Source: an uncultured Oscillospiraceae bacterium
GTDB lineage: Bacteria; Bacillota; Clostridia; Oscillospirales; Acutalibacteraceae
Direction: 5' to 3'
DNA: 64,000 nucleotides
Assembly: GCA_900539425.1 (NCBI GenBank)
Contig: UQBX01000005.1
Span: 1-64,000 of the forward strand
Shown: piece by piece, positions 1 through 7,101 of the stretch
Layout: each line of letters opens with the position of its first letter
Position numbering within the stretch: the first letter of the stretch is position 1
The notes under the pieces: generated by a model
What the model was told of the DNA's origin: nothing
Seen by the model: the letters and a program-made list of their open reading frames with translations, nothing else
The model's database searches: none
Program-made: the position numbers and the translations under genes

Positions 1-1662
1 ACGGTGAAACAACCTTACAATACTACGATTTACAACACGGCGCTTTATATGAGATTGAGCCGGGACGATGAACTGCAAGGAGAAAGCGGGAGTATTCAGA
101 CACAACGCATGATGCTCCGGCAATATGCCGCCGAGCATGGCCTGAATGTCATAGATGAATATATCGACGATGGATGGTCTGGAACGAACTTTGACAGGCC
201 GGATTTTCAGAGAATGATTGATGACATTGAGGACGGGAAAATCAACTGCGTTGTTACGAAGGATTTATCCCGCTTAGGCAGAAACTACATTCTGACCGGC
301 CAATACACGGAAATCTACTTTCCCAGCAAAGGCGTCCGCTATATCGCTGTCAATGACAATGTGGACACCATCAACGGAGAGAATGAGCTTGCCCCATTCC
401 TCAACATTCTGAATGAAATGCACGCCCGCCAGACCAGCAAAAAGGTAAAAGCGGCCATGCGGACACGGTTTGCAAATGGCGCACACTATGGAGCCTATGC
501 CCCGCTGGGCTATGTCAAAGACCCGGATAAGAAAGGCCATCTTCTGATTGACCCGGAAACAAGGTGGATTATCGAAAAGATTTTTGACCTTGCCGTTCAT
601 GGCCGGGGAGCCGCCAGCATTACACGGATTTTGGTCGAAGAAAAAGTACCTACTCCCGGCTGGCTGAATTTCCAGAGATACGGCACTTTCGCAAATATCT
701 ATGCCGGAGCGCCGGAGGAAAAAGCCTATGCGTGGACGATAGCGCAGGTAAAAAGTATTCTGAAAGAGGAAACCTATATCGGACACAGCGTCCACAATAA
801 GCAGACCAACATTTCATTCAAAAACAAGAAGAAAGTACGCAAGCCAAAAGAGGAATGGTATCGTGTGGAGAACACCCACGAAGCGATTATTTCCGAAGAT
901 GTGTTCCGTCAAGTACAGGAGCAGATTTGCAACAGGCGCAGACGGCAGAAGAATGGCACAACGCAGATATTTTCCGGGCTGGTAAAATGTGCGGACTGCG
1001 GCTGGTCGCTGGCCTATGGTGTGAACAGCCAGAACAAAAATCCCTATGCCCACTACCATTGTAGCAAGTACGGGCAAGGATTGCACCAGTGTTCCATGCA
1101 CTATATCCGCTATGATGTGCTTTACGCCTATGTCCTTTCCCGTCTGCAATACTGGTCTGTGCTGGCACAGCAGGATGGGGACAAACTTCTGAAACGGCTA
1201 CTTAACGCCAGCGACAAGGAACGCAATACCGCAAGGAAGCGGCAGACAGCCGAATTGAAAAAGGCGGAAAAGCGCAAAGCAGAAGTAGACACCCTGTTTG
1301 CAAAAATGTATGAGGACTGGTCTGCCGGACGCATTACAGAATACAATTTCAATATGCTGTCCGAAAAGTATCAGGGCGAACAGCGAGAATTGGACGCAAA
1401 AATTGAACGGCTTCACGAAGCGATGGAGGCCGCCGCCCAGACAGCGGTTGACGCTGAAAAGTGGATAGGTCTGATGAAACAGTATGTCAATCCCACAGAA
1501 TTGACGGCTGAACTTCTGAATACGCTGATTGAAAAAATCCTTGTCCATGAAGCGGTCAAAGGTGAGGACGGAAGCCGGGAACAGGAGGTAGAAATCTTCT
1601 ACCGCTTTATCGGCAAAATCGAATGACACATCTTGAGATACCCAACAATATCTTTAACTAAG
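1..1662 (+). mobile_element. End of an integrated element carrying a large serine recombinase (partial)
   Basis: Only the last ~1.66 kb of the element is in the window. It holds a large serine recombinase reading outward towards the chromosome, stopping at 1626, then about 35 non-coding bases up to the junction. The right boundary is inferred from the neighbouring host gene: from 1661 the sequence reads in frame as the end of a helix-turn-helix domain (R-E-T-G-E-G then LPDISLLP), whereas a TAA at 1655-1657 blocks the same frame upstream. The recombinase favours codons such as CGG and CCG more than the host genes, which fits transfer. The rest of the element lies left of base 1, so whether it is an ICE, an IME or a Tn4451-like transposon cannot be told. 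The exact crossover dinucleotide is uncertain; GG or GA at 1662-1665 is likely. Confidence 0.7.
4..1626 (+). CDS. Large serine recombinase (site-specific integrase/resolvase)
   Basis: Integrates and excises the element by serine-mediated cleavage of two att sites. The N-terminal resolvase domain (about residues 10-150) has the nucleophile Ser19 in YMRLSRDDE and the DLSRLGRN motif at 87-94. The recombinase domain follows (about 165-300), then a zinc ribbon with Cys329, Cys332, Cys353 and Cys363, a charged coiled-coil stretch (about 395-475) and a C-terminal region resembling DUF4368. The length of 540 aa is normal for the TnpX/TndX-type group. The start is taken as GTG at 4, but the frame is open to base 1, so a further upstream start cannot be excluded and no ribosome site can be judged. 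It sits at the very end of its element and faces the junction, the usual place for such genes in Clostridia. All catalytic parts appear intact. Confidence 0.93.
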   Translation: MKQPYNTTIYNTALYMRLSRDDELQGESGSIQTQRMMLRQYAAEHGLNVIDEYIDDGWSGTNFDRPDFQRMIDDIEDGKINCVVTKDLSRLGRNYILTGQYTEIYFPSKGVRYIAVNDNVDTINGENELAPFLNILNEMHARQTSKKVKAAMRTRFANGAHYGAYAPLGYVKDPDKKGHLLIDPETRWIIEKIFDLAVHGRGAASITRILVEEKVPTPGWLNFQRYGTFANIYAGAPEEKAYAWTIAQVKSILKEETYIGHSVHNKQTNISFKNKKKVRKPKEEWYRVENTHEAIISEDVFRQVQEQICNRRRRQKNGTTQIFSGLVKCADCGWSLAYGVNSQNKNPYAHYHCSKYGQGLHQCSMHYIRYDVLYAYVLSRLQYWSVLAQQDGDKLLKRLLNASDKERNTARKRQTAELKKAEKRKAEVDTLFAKMYEDWSAGRITEYNFNMLSEKYQGEQRELDAKIERLHEAMEAAAQTAVDAEKWIGLMKQYVNPTELTAELLNTLIEKILVHEAVKGEDGSREQEVEIFYRFIGKIE

Positions 1663-2224
1663 GGAAACGGGAGAAGGTTTGCCCGATATATCGCTTTTGC
1701 CTGATTTAGCAAAAGTGCTGGGTGTAACAACAGACGAAATTCTTGAAGGCAAAAAGGCGCCTGCTGAAAAATCGGCAGATATTAAGGTTGAGGAAGTCGC
1801 TAATAAAGATAATCTCTTAAACCTTTTTAAAATAGCTTTTGTTATTTCACTGTTTTTCGCCATTTTCGGAATGCTGCTCGGAACCATTACGGAACTTTAC
1901 TGTATCTGGGCGTTCAACATTCTGTTTTATACCCACTGGGAAATAATGTTTGTTGCTGTTTCGCTTGTTGCGGTTGTGGCGGCGGGGCTTGTGTTCAGCG
2001 TCGGCGTAACACGGCTTTCCGTTGCTTTTAGTAAAACGGAGATAATTGCCCTGTGCAAGAAAAAAGGGCTTTGGCTTTCCGTAATATCAGTTATTTTTCC
2101 TTTATCCTTTATTGCAAGAATAACGGAGCTTTCTGCGTTTGGGTACGTTACTTTGCCTATAATGCTTGTAATTATTGCCGCCTTAGTTTTTGCGGGGGTA
2201 AAGTTATATGGAAAGATCAGGTAA
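1661..2224 (+). pseudogene. 3' remnant of an XRE-family regulator with C-terminal membrane segments, cut by the element
   Basis: The reading frame from 1661 begins R-E-T-G-E-G-LPDISLLPDLAKVLGV. This matches the end of the helix-turn-helix domain of XRE-type regulators, where the family normally reads W-E-x-G at this point. The Trp codon is changed to Arg at the junction and the first ~40 residues, including the DNA-binding helices, are absent from the window. The remaining 187 residues hold a short linker and four or five hydrophobic segments, as in clostridial membrane-tethered XRE proteins. A TTG at 1679 could start translation of the remnant, but no good ribosome site precedes it. Its 3' end overlaps the next gene by 17 bases, so the two were one operon. 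The missing 5' part should lie at the far end of the element. Confidence 0.75.
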
Positions 2225-2963
2225 GGGAATAAAGATTTTGAAAATATTTTTAATTGCTTTTGGCGTGTTTCTGCTGTTGTGGTATCTTGCTCCGCTTGTT
2301 TCGGGCATATTCAACATCGGCAATGCCGCCGGAATTACCGCAAGTGCAGTAATTATACTATGCGGAGCGTTTATAGATAAAATGCCTGAAAAACTGCGCA
2401 TCGCTGTGATGTGTGTAATTATTGCAGCAGTCGTTTTGTTTGTATCTCTGTTTGCGTATATGGCGCGGTATATGAATTATAATTCTATTCCGGAAAGTCC
2501 AGCGGAAACGGTAATTGTGCTTGGTTGTAAGGTGGACGGTTCACGTCCGAGTCTTCAGCTTAGAAATAGGTGTGAAGTTGCGGCTGAATTTCTTAAAGAA
2601 AAGCCCTATGCGGTGGCAGTGCTTTCAGGCGGGCAGGGGCCGGATGAGGATATCAGCGAAGCGCAGTGTATGAAAAATGTTCTCGTTGATATGGGAATTG
2701 ACGAAAACCGTCTCTATCTTGAGGAGAGTTCAACCAACACACGTGAAAATCTGGAGAACTCTTATGAAATCATAAAGGCAAATTCACTGCCGCAGTCTGT
2801 TTTGGTGGTAACAAACGAGTATCACGAATGCCGCGCAATGCTTATCTGCCGTGATATAGGGCTTGATTTGTTCAGCTCAAGAAGCTGTAAAACAAGCACA
2901 TACTGCTTTTTAACCTTTTTAACGCGCGATATGATGGGCGTTGTGAAAGAACTTATTTTTTAA
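2208..2963 (+). CDS. YdcF/SanA/ElyC-like protein (DUF218) with membrane segments
   Basis: A 251-aa protein with three hydrophobic segments in the first ~90 residues, followed by a DUF218 domain (about 97-245). Family hallmarks are visible: VIVLGCKVDG opening the domain, LSGGQGPDEDISEA and EESSTNTRENL. DUF218 proteins of the SanA/ElyC group act in envelope homeostasis and vancomycin or cold tolerance in Gram-negatives; the biochemical activity is not settled. It overlaps the truncated regulator gene by 17 bases and may be translationally coupled to it. With the 5' regulator part lost, its expression could now depend on the inserted element (inference). A clear terminator follows. Confidence 0.82.
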   Translation: MERSGKGIKILKIFLIAFGVFLLLWYLAPLVSGIFNIGNAAGITASAVIILCGAFIDKMPEKLRIAVMCVIIAAVVLFVSLFAYMARYMNYNSIPESPAETVIVLGCKVDGSRPSLQLRNRCEVAAEFLKEKPYAVAVLSGGQGPDEDISEAQCMKNVLVDMGIDENRLYLEESSTNTRENLENSYEIIKANSLPQSVLVVTNEYHECRAMLICRDIGLDLFSSRSCKTSTYCFLTFLTRDMMGVVKELIF

Positions 2964-2975
2964 TATTGTATTTTT

Positions 2976-3010
2976 CGGGAAAACACTTTTGTTTTCCCGT
3001 TTATTTTTTC
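2976..3010 (+). terminator. Rho-independent terminator after the DUF218 gene
   Basis: Nine-base-pair stem CGGGAAAAC / GTTTTCCCG with a six-base loop, followed by a T-rich run (TTTATTTTTT). It ends the disrupted regulator/DUF218 operon. Confidence 0.8.
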
Positions 3011-3049
3011 TTAGATTTGGCAGAATAAGAATGTAACGGAGGTTTAGAT

Positions 3050-4630
3050 ATGAAAACATTGATATACGGCGGCAAAATAATCACAATGGCAGTTCCGCTC
3101 TATGCCGAAGCGGCAATTATTGAAGATTCTGTTATAACGGCAGTCGGCAGTGAAAAAGAGCTGAAAGAAAAGTATGACCCGCAGGAAAAAATGAATCTAA
3201 ATGGCGGCGTAATGATACCCGCATTTATAGACCCGCACAGCCATTTCACACAGACGGCTTACTCGTTTTTGCAGGCAGATCTAAACGGGTTAACTGATAT
3301 AAATCAGATTGCAAGCAAAATCAAAAAATTTATAAATGAAAATAATATAAAGGCGGGAGAGTGGGTAATTGCCCGCGGGTATGACAATAATTTGTTTGAC
3401 GGCAAACAAAATCCATCTCTTTGTGAGCTTGATGACGCTGTGCCTGACAATCCGCTTGTAATTCAGCACAAATCAGGCCATATGGGGCTTTTTAATTCCA
3501 AAGCGCTGAAAGCTCTTGGCGTTACTGAAAGCACCGAATGTCCTCAGGGCGGAAAAATAGAAATTAAAGGCGGAAAACTCACGGGGTACATGGAGGAAAA
3601 CGCATTCTTTGAGTACCTGAAAAAAACACCCCAGCCGTCAGAGGACAAAATAAAAAAAGCTCTCTTGGATGCTCAGAAAAAATATGCTTCGTACGGCATT
3701 GCAACAGTGCAGGACGGTATGGCGGTGAATGAAATGCTGCCTCTTTATAAAAGCCTTGTTGCAGATAAATCTTTGTTTGTTGACCTTGTTGCGTATTACG
3801 ATACACATACTTTTGAAACGGTTAAAAACGAGCTTCCCCAAACGGTGCTTAAATATCAAAACGGTTTTAAATCAGGCGGTATAAAAATATTTCTTGACGG
3901 ATCTCCTCAGGGCAAAACGGCGTGGATGAAAAAGCCGTATAACGGCGATGACAACTGTTTCGGCACTTCCACAATGAGCGATGATGAGGTGCTTTACGCA
4001 ATGGAAACAGCCGCAAAGAATAATGTTCAGATAATAGCTCACTGCAACGGAGATGCGGCGTGCCAGCAGTTTTTAAACTGCCTTGAAAAGGCGGAAAAAG
4101 AATATCCTATTCTTAAAGACCTCCGCCCCGTTATGATTCATGCGCAGTTCATAACAGAGCAGCAGGTTCAGTTCGCAAAAGAACTTGGCGTTGTGCTGTC
4201 TTTCTTTTCCGCTCATGTTTATCACTGGGGAGATGTGCACATAGAAAACCTTGGTTTTGAAAGAGCGGCAGATCTTAGCCCCGCAGCGTGGGCTGAAAAA
4301 TACTCTGTGCCTTTTACTATGCATCAGGATTCACCCGTTATTGAGCCTGATATGCTGGAAACACTTTGGTGCGCAGTTAACAGGAAGACAAAAAGCGGCA
4401 GGCTTTTGGGTGAAAATCAGAAGATAAGCGTGCTCACCGCTTTGAAAGCAGTTACCGTAAATGCAGCTTACCAATATTTTGAAGAGAATGTAAAGGGCAG
4501 TATATCAGCGGGCAAAACAGCCGATTTAACGGTGCTGAGCGCAGACCCGCTTGAGGCGGATCCCGATGAACTGAAAAATATAAAAGTGCTGAAAACTATA
4601 AGCCGCGGCAAAGTTATTTATGACTGCTGA
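3050..4630 (+). CDS. Amidohydrolase family protein (YtcJ-like, Amidohydro_3)
   Basis: A 526-aa metal-dependent hydrolase of the amidohydrolase superfamily, D-aminoacylase/YtcJ branch. Visible motifs are the HxH metal site in FIDPHSHFTQ, a lysine in GGIKIFLDGSPQG, IIAHCNGDAA, VMIHAQFI and the late Asp in MHQDSPVIEPD. The C-terminal end (ISAGKTADLTVLSADPLE) is the beta-sandwich closing typical of the family. Substrates for this branch are usually N-acyl compounds or exocyclic amides, but the substrate here cannot be read from sequence. GGAGG lies at a normal distance before the ATG. It stands alone, with terminators on both sides. Confidence 0.9.
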   Translation: MKTLIYGGKIITMAVPLYAEAAIIEDSVITAVGSEKELKEKYDPQEKMNLNGGVMIPAFIDPHSHFTQTAYSFLQADLNGLTDINQIASKIKKFINENNIKAGEWVIARGYDNNLFDGKQNPSLCELDDAVPDNPLVIQHKSGHMGLFNSKALKALGVTESTECPQGGKIEIKGGKLTGYMEENAFFEYLKKTPQPSEDKIKKALLDAQKKYASYGIATVQDGMAVNEMLPLYKSLVADKSLFVDLVAYYDTHTFETVKNELPQTVLKYQNGFKSGGIKIFLDGSPQGKTAWMKKPYNGDDNCFGTSTMSDDEVLYAMETAAKNNVQIIAHCNGDAACQQFLNCLEKAEKEYPILKDLRPVMIHAQFITEQQVQFAKELGVVLSFFSAHVYHWGDVHIENLGFERAADLSPAAWAEKYSVPFTMHQDSPVIEPDMLETLWCAVNRKTKSGRLLGENQKISVLTALKAVTVNAAYQYFEENVKGSISAGKTADLTVLSADPLEADPDELKNIKVLKTISRGKVIYDC

Positions 4631-4657
4631 GGCAGAAGTTTTCGCCTTTATATATAA

Positions 4658-4690
4658 AAAACGGCGGACCGTTGCGGTCTGCCGTTTTTG
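4658..4690. terminator. Bidirectional terminator between convergent genes
   Basis: Stem AAAACGGCGGACC / GGTCTGCCGTTTTT around a GTTGC loop (one G-T pair), with A-run and T-run flanks that serve both strands. It lies between the amidohydrolase gene and the minus-strand phosphatase gene. Confidence 0.82.
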
Positions 4691-4702
4691 TTTTAGTAAT
4701 AT

Positions 4703-5431
4703 TTATAATGTTTTTCCGTTTGCAAGGCGGTTGGAATTTTCAAGCAATTCAAGCAGTGCGCCCTTGCCGCATTTTTTTATTATCTCCTGCGCACCCGGGA
4801 CGTATTCCGGAGCACGCGTCGTAAGATTGTGGCAGTCACTGCCTATAAGCGTTATTTTTCCCGCCTCAAGATATTTAAAGAGCTTTTTCTTTATCTTTCT
4901 GTGTTCGTCTGCGAATGAGTTTATATTTACCTGTGCAATACAACCCAGTTCAAGCAGAGAATCGAGTGTTTTTGAATTACCCATAAGACTGCCGTATCTC
5001 TCAATGTGGGCAAGAATAGGTGTTACTCCCCAATCGCAGATAAGGCTTACAAGCCGCTCGTATGCTTTTTCTGAAAAATCCTCCCTGAAAGAATGCTCTA
5101 TCAGTGCGTAATCAGTGCCCTCTATCTTTATTCTCTGCAGTTTCTCATTGCCGAAAAGGTATTTGCTTATGTAGACCTCGGCTCCCAAAAGGATTCGGGG
5201 ACTGCCGGGAGGAAGTGAGTCTTTCAGCTTTTTATATGCCGAATCACGCTTTTCAAGAAAATCGTCAAGTGAAATGCAGTCACTGTAATAATGCGGTGTA
5301 CATATTATTGTCTGAGCGCCCTGAGCCTGAAGTTTTGCTATCATGTTAAGGCTTGTTTCAACATCGGGCGAGCCGTCATCAATTCCGGGCAGAATATGGC
5401 AGTGAGTTTCCGTAAAACCGTTTAAAACCAT
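4703..5431 (-). CDS. CpsB/YwqE-type PHP-domain tyrosine-protein phosphatase
   Basis: A 242-aa PHP-fold, metal-dependent phosphatase that in Firmicutes removes phosphate from the tyrosine cluster of the partner BY-kinase. Metal-binding motifs run in the expected order: THCHILPGIDDG near the N terminus (His10, His12), ICTPHYYSD, LIEHSF, ILAHIERYG and IGSDCHN near the C terminus. GGAGG precedes the ATG. It is the last gene of the minus-strand set, 17 bases after the kinase gene, the usual pairing of capsule/exopolysaccharide control genes. No glycosyltransferase, flippase or polymerase gene lies beside it. Confidence 0.9.
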   Translation of the reverse strand: MVLNGFTETHCHILPGIDDGSPDVETSLNMIAKLQAQGAQTIICTPHYYSDCISLDDFLEKRDSAYKKLKDSLPPGSPRILLGAEVYISKYLFGNEKLQRIKIEGTDYALIEHSFREDFSEKAYERLVSLICDWGVTPILAHIERYGSLMGNSKTLDSLLELGCIAQVNINSFADEHRKIKKKLFKYLEAGKITLIGSDCHNLTTRAPEYVPGAQEIIKKCGKGALLELLENSNRLANGKTL

Positions 5432-5448
5432 ATTACCGCCTCCGTTTA

Positions 5449-6195
5449 TCAGTATGTGTAATCGCTGTAATTATACTTGTAGTATCCGTATTTTGATCTG
5501 TTTTCAGATTCGTAATTCACAACAAATCCCAAAATTTTCGCGTCTATGAATTTAAGAGAGTCAAGCGCTTTTTGAAGTTCGGGATGAGTTGAAGAATTTG
5601 AGCGAACCACCATTACAACACCGTCCGATTCCCTTATTACGGGCAATGCGTCCGAAACAACGTTAATGGGAGGTGTGTCTATTATTATATAATCAAAATG
5701 CTGTGAAACTTCTTTGATGAATTCAGACATCATTTCAGAACCCAAAACTTCCGCGGGATTCGGCGGTATAGAGCCGGATGCTATAACGGAAAGATTTTTG
5801 TATTCCGTGGGGTGAATTATGCTGAAAAGATCCACTTTCTGAGCCGAACGGCTGTTTGCGGCGGCTCCAAGATAATTTGTAAGTCCAGGTGCGTTGGGAA
5901 TAGAAAAATAGTGGTGCACTTTGGGCTTTCTGAGATCTCCGTCAATCAGAAGCACTCTTTGGTCAGCCTGTGAAATGGAAATTGCCAAATTAGTGGTAGT
6001 GGTAGTTTTGCCCTCGTTCGCCATGGATGAAGATACTACGATTATCTTGCATCCTTTTTTCATTACGGAGAGCATAATGTTTGTTCTGATAGATTTATAT
6101 GCCTCTTCTACTCTGAATTTAAGGCTGGGATCCATTATTGCGTTTTTGAGCAGAAAACGGGTAGAAGCGGAGCTGTCTTTTTTCTTTTTAGCCAT
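5449..6195 (-). CDS. CpsD/CapB-type bacterial tyrosine kinase (BY-kinase)
   Basis: A 248-aa cytoplasmic ATPase domain of a bacterial tyrosine kinase. It autophosphorylates its C-terminal tyrosines and controls polysaccharide assembly with its membrane activator. The Walker A motif is S-S-M-A-N-E-G-K-T (Lys63), Walker A' is LLIDGDLRKP (Asp85, Asp87) and the Walker B strand is YIIIDTPP. The last 13 residues carry seven tyrosines (Y236, 238, 239, 241, 243, 246, 248), the usual phosphorylation cluster. The start overlaps the end of the Wzz-like gene by 8 bases, so the two are translationally coupled. The split activator/kinase arrangement is typical of Gram-positives. Confidence 0.93.
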   Translation of the reverse strand: MAKKKKDSSASTRFLLKNAIMDPSLKFRVEEAYKSIRTNIMLSVMKKGCKIIVVSSSMANEGKTTTTTNLAISISQADQRVLLIDGDLRKPKVHHYFSIPNAPGLTNYLGAAANSRSAQKVDLFSIIHPTEYKNLSVIASGSIPPNPAEVLGSEMMSEFIKEVSQHFDYIIIDTPPINVVSDALPVIRESDGVVMVVRSNSSTHPELQKALDSLKFIDAKILGFVVNYESENRSKYGYYKYNYSDYTY

Positions 6196-6952
6196 TTTTC
6201 TTTGCCCCTTTCTTCTGCTTTACATTTGAAAGTTCAAATTCAGGCACACTGCCCAATACGGGAATATTGTATCTTTCAACAAGGTCGTCCCTGCCTTTGA
6301 TACGAACATCAAGGAAGTCACGCAAAACAGCGTAAAGTCCTGCAATAAACATGCCCGCTACCGCGCCGATAAGGCATTTTTGCGGATAGTTCATACTTTC
6401 TGCCGAAGTAGCTTTAAGCGGCGGATCCTCAACTGATGCACGCACAAGCCCTCCGTTTGTGCTGAGCATGGCTTCGGGAACGCATACTTCAAGGCACTGT
6501 GCTATATGGTAGCTGAGTTCGGCGTCGCTCGTTGTTATCGTAAACAGAAACATTGCCGTGTTTTCAACTTTTTCTATAACGATTGAATTTTTAATCGTGT
6601 TCGCAGAATAATCGGTATTGTAGATTCTGTTAAGCTCGTCCGCAACGGACTGGTTGAATTGGTTTGTCTGAAATACTTCTATATAGGTGTCAAGCATCTT
6701 CATTGCGTAATTCATTTTGCTTGTTTCGCTTGCCTGTTGGGCGCTTGACGTGGAATCTTGAAGCTCCTGATTTGCATCATAAGAATATGCAAGAAACTCT
6801 ATGGAAGAAGTGTATGTAAGAGTGGTGAATCGCGCCGTGAAAACAGCTGCTAAAATCGCGCCGATAACGGCGAATATCAGAAGCAGCTTCCACCTTTTGA
6901 GCAGTGCGCTGAGCACCTTCTGAACATTTGCGTCTATATTCAACAAACTCAT
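6188..6952 (-). CDS. Wzz/CapA (YveK)-type chain-length regulator and kinase activator
   Basis: A 254-aa membrane protein with two transmembrane segments (about 20-42 and 190-210) flanking an extracytoplasmic domain, the plan of polysaccharide co-polymerase adaptors. A cytoplasmic tail rich in Lys ends the protein and would contact the kinase encoded next. The ATG at 6952 sits directly against AAAGG; the TTG two codons downstream has better spacing and may be the true start. It is the first gene of the three-gene minus-strand operon, with a consensus promoter at 7001-7029. Confidence 0.85.
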   Translation of the reverse strand: MSLLNIDANVQKVLSALLKRWKLLLIFAVIGAILAAVFTARFTTLTYTSSIEFLAYSYDANQELQDSTSSAQQASETSKMNYAMKMLDTYIEVFQTNQFNQSVADELNRIYNTDYSANTIKNSIVIEKVENTAMFLFTITTSDAELSYHIAQCLEVCVPEAMLSTNGGLVRASVEDPPLKATSAESMNYPQKCLIGAVAGMFIAGLYAVLRDFLDVRIKGRDDLVERYNIPVLGSVPEFELSNVKQKKGAKKNG

Positions 6953-7000
6953 CCTTTCGTTTTGAAAGCAATATCAATTTTATACATAAAGTCATAATAA

Positions 7001-7029
7001 ATTTTACTTTAAATTAAAAAGTTTGTCAA
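7001..7029 (-). promoter_or_regulatory. Sigma-A promoter of the Wzz/kinase/phosphatase operon
   Basis: On the minus strand, TTGACA (7024-7029), a 17-base spacer and TAAAAT (7001-7006), with 48 bases from the -10 element to the Wzz start. The -35 box is perfect. It is back to back with the plus-strand promoter at 7040-7068, with only 10 bases between the two -35 boxes. Confidence 0.75.
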
Positions 7030-7039
7030 TAATAATCTA

Positions 7040-7068
7040 TTGCCAAAATAAAAGAAATAAATTATAAT
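7040..7068 (+). promoter_or_regulatory. Sigma-A promoter of the glycosidase operon
   Basis: TTGCCA (7040-7045), a 17-base spacer and a perfect TATAAT (7063-7068). Transcription would begin near 7075, which rules out the TTG at 7072 as start codon and supports ATG 7102. Confidence 0.78.
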
Positions 7069-7101
7069 ATATTGAATAAAATATTGGCAAGAGGTGCTAC
7101 T

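Noticed and set aside
1679..2224. Intact small membrane protein starting at TTG 1679
   Set aside because: The first residues are the end of an XRE helix-turn-helix domain and the frame continues upstream to the element junction, so it is a truncated gene.
4620..5111. Plus-strand frame opposite the PHP phosphatase
   Set aside because: Lies antisense to a gene with full catalytic motifs and has no ribosome site or family match.
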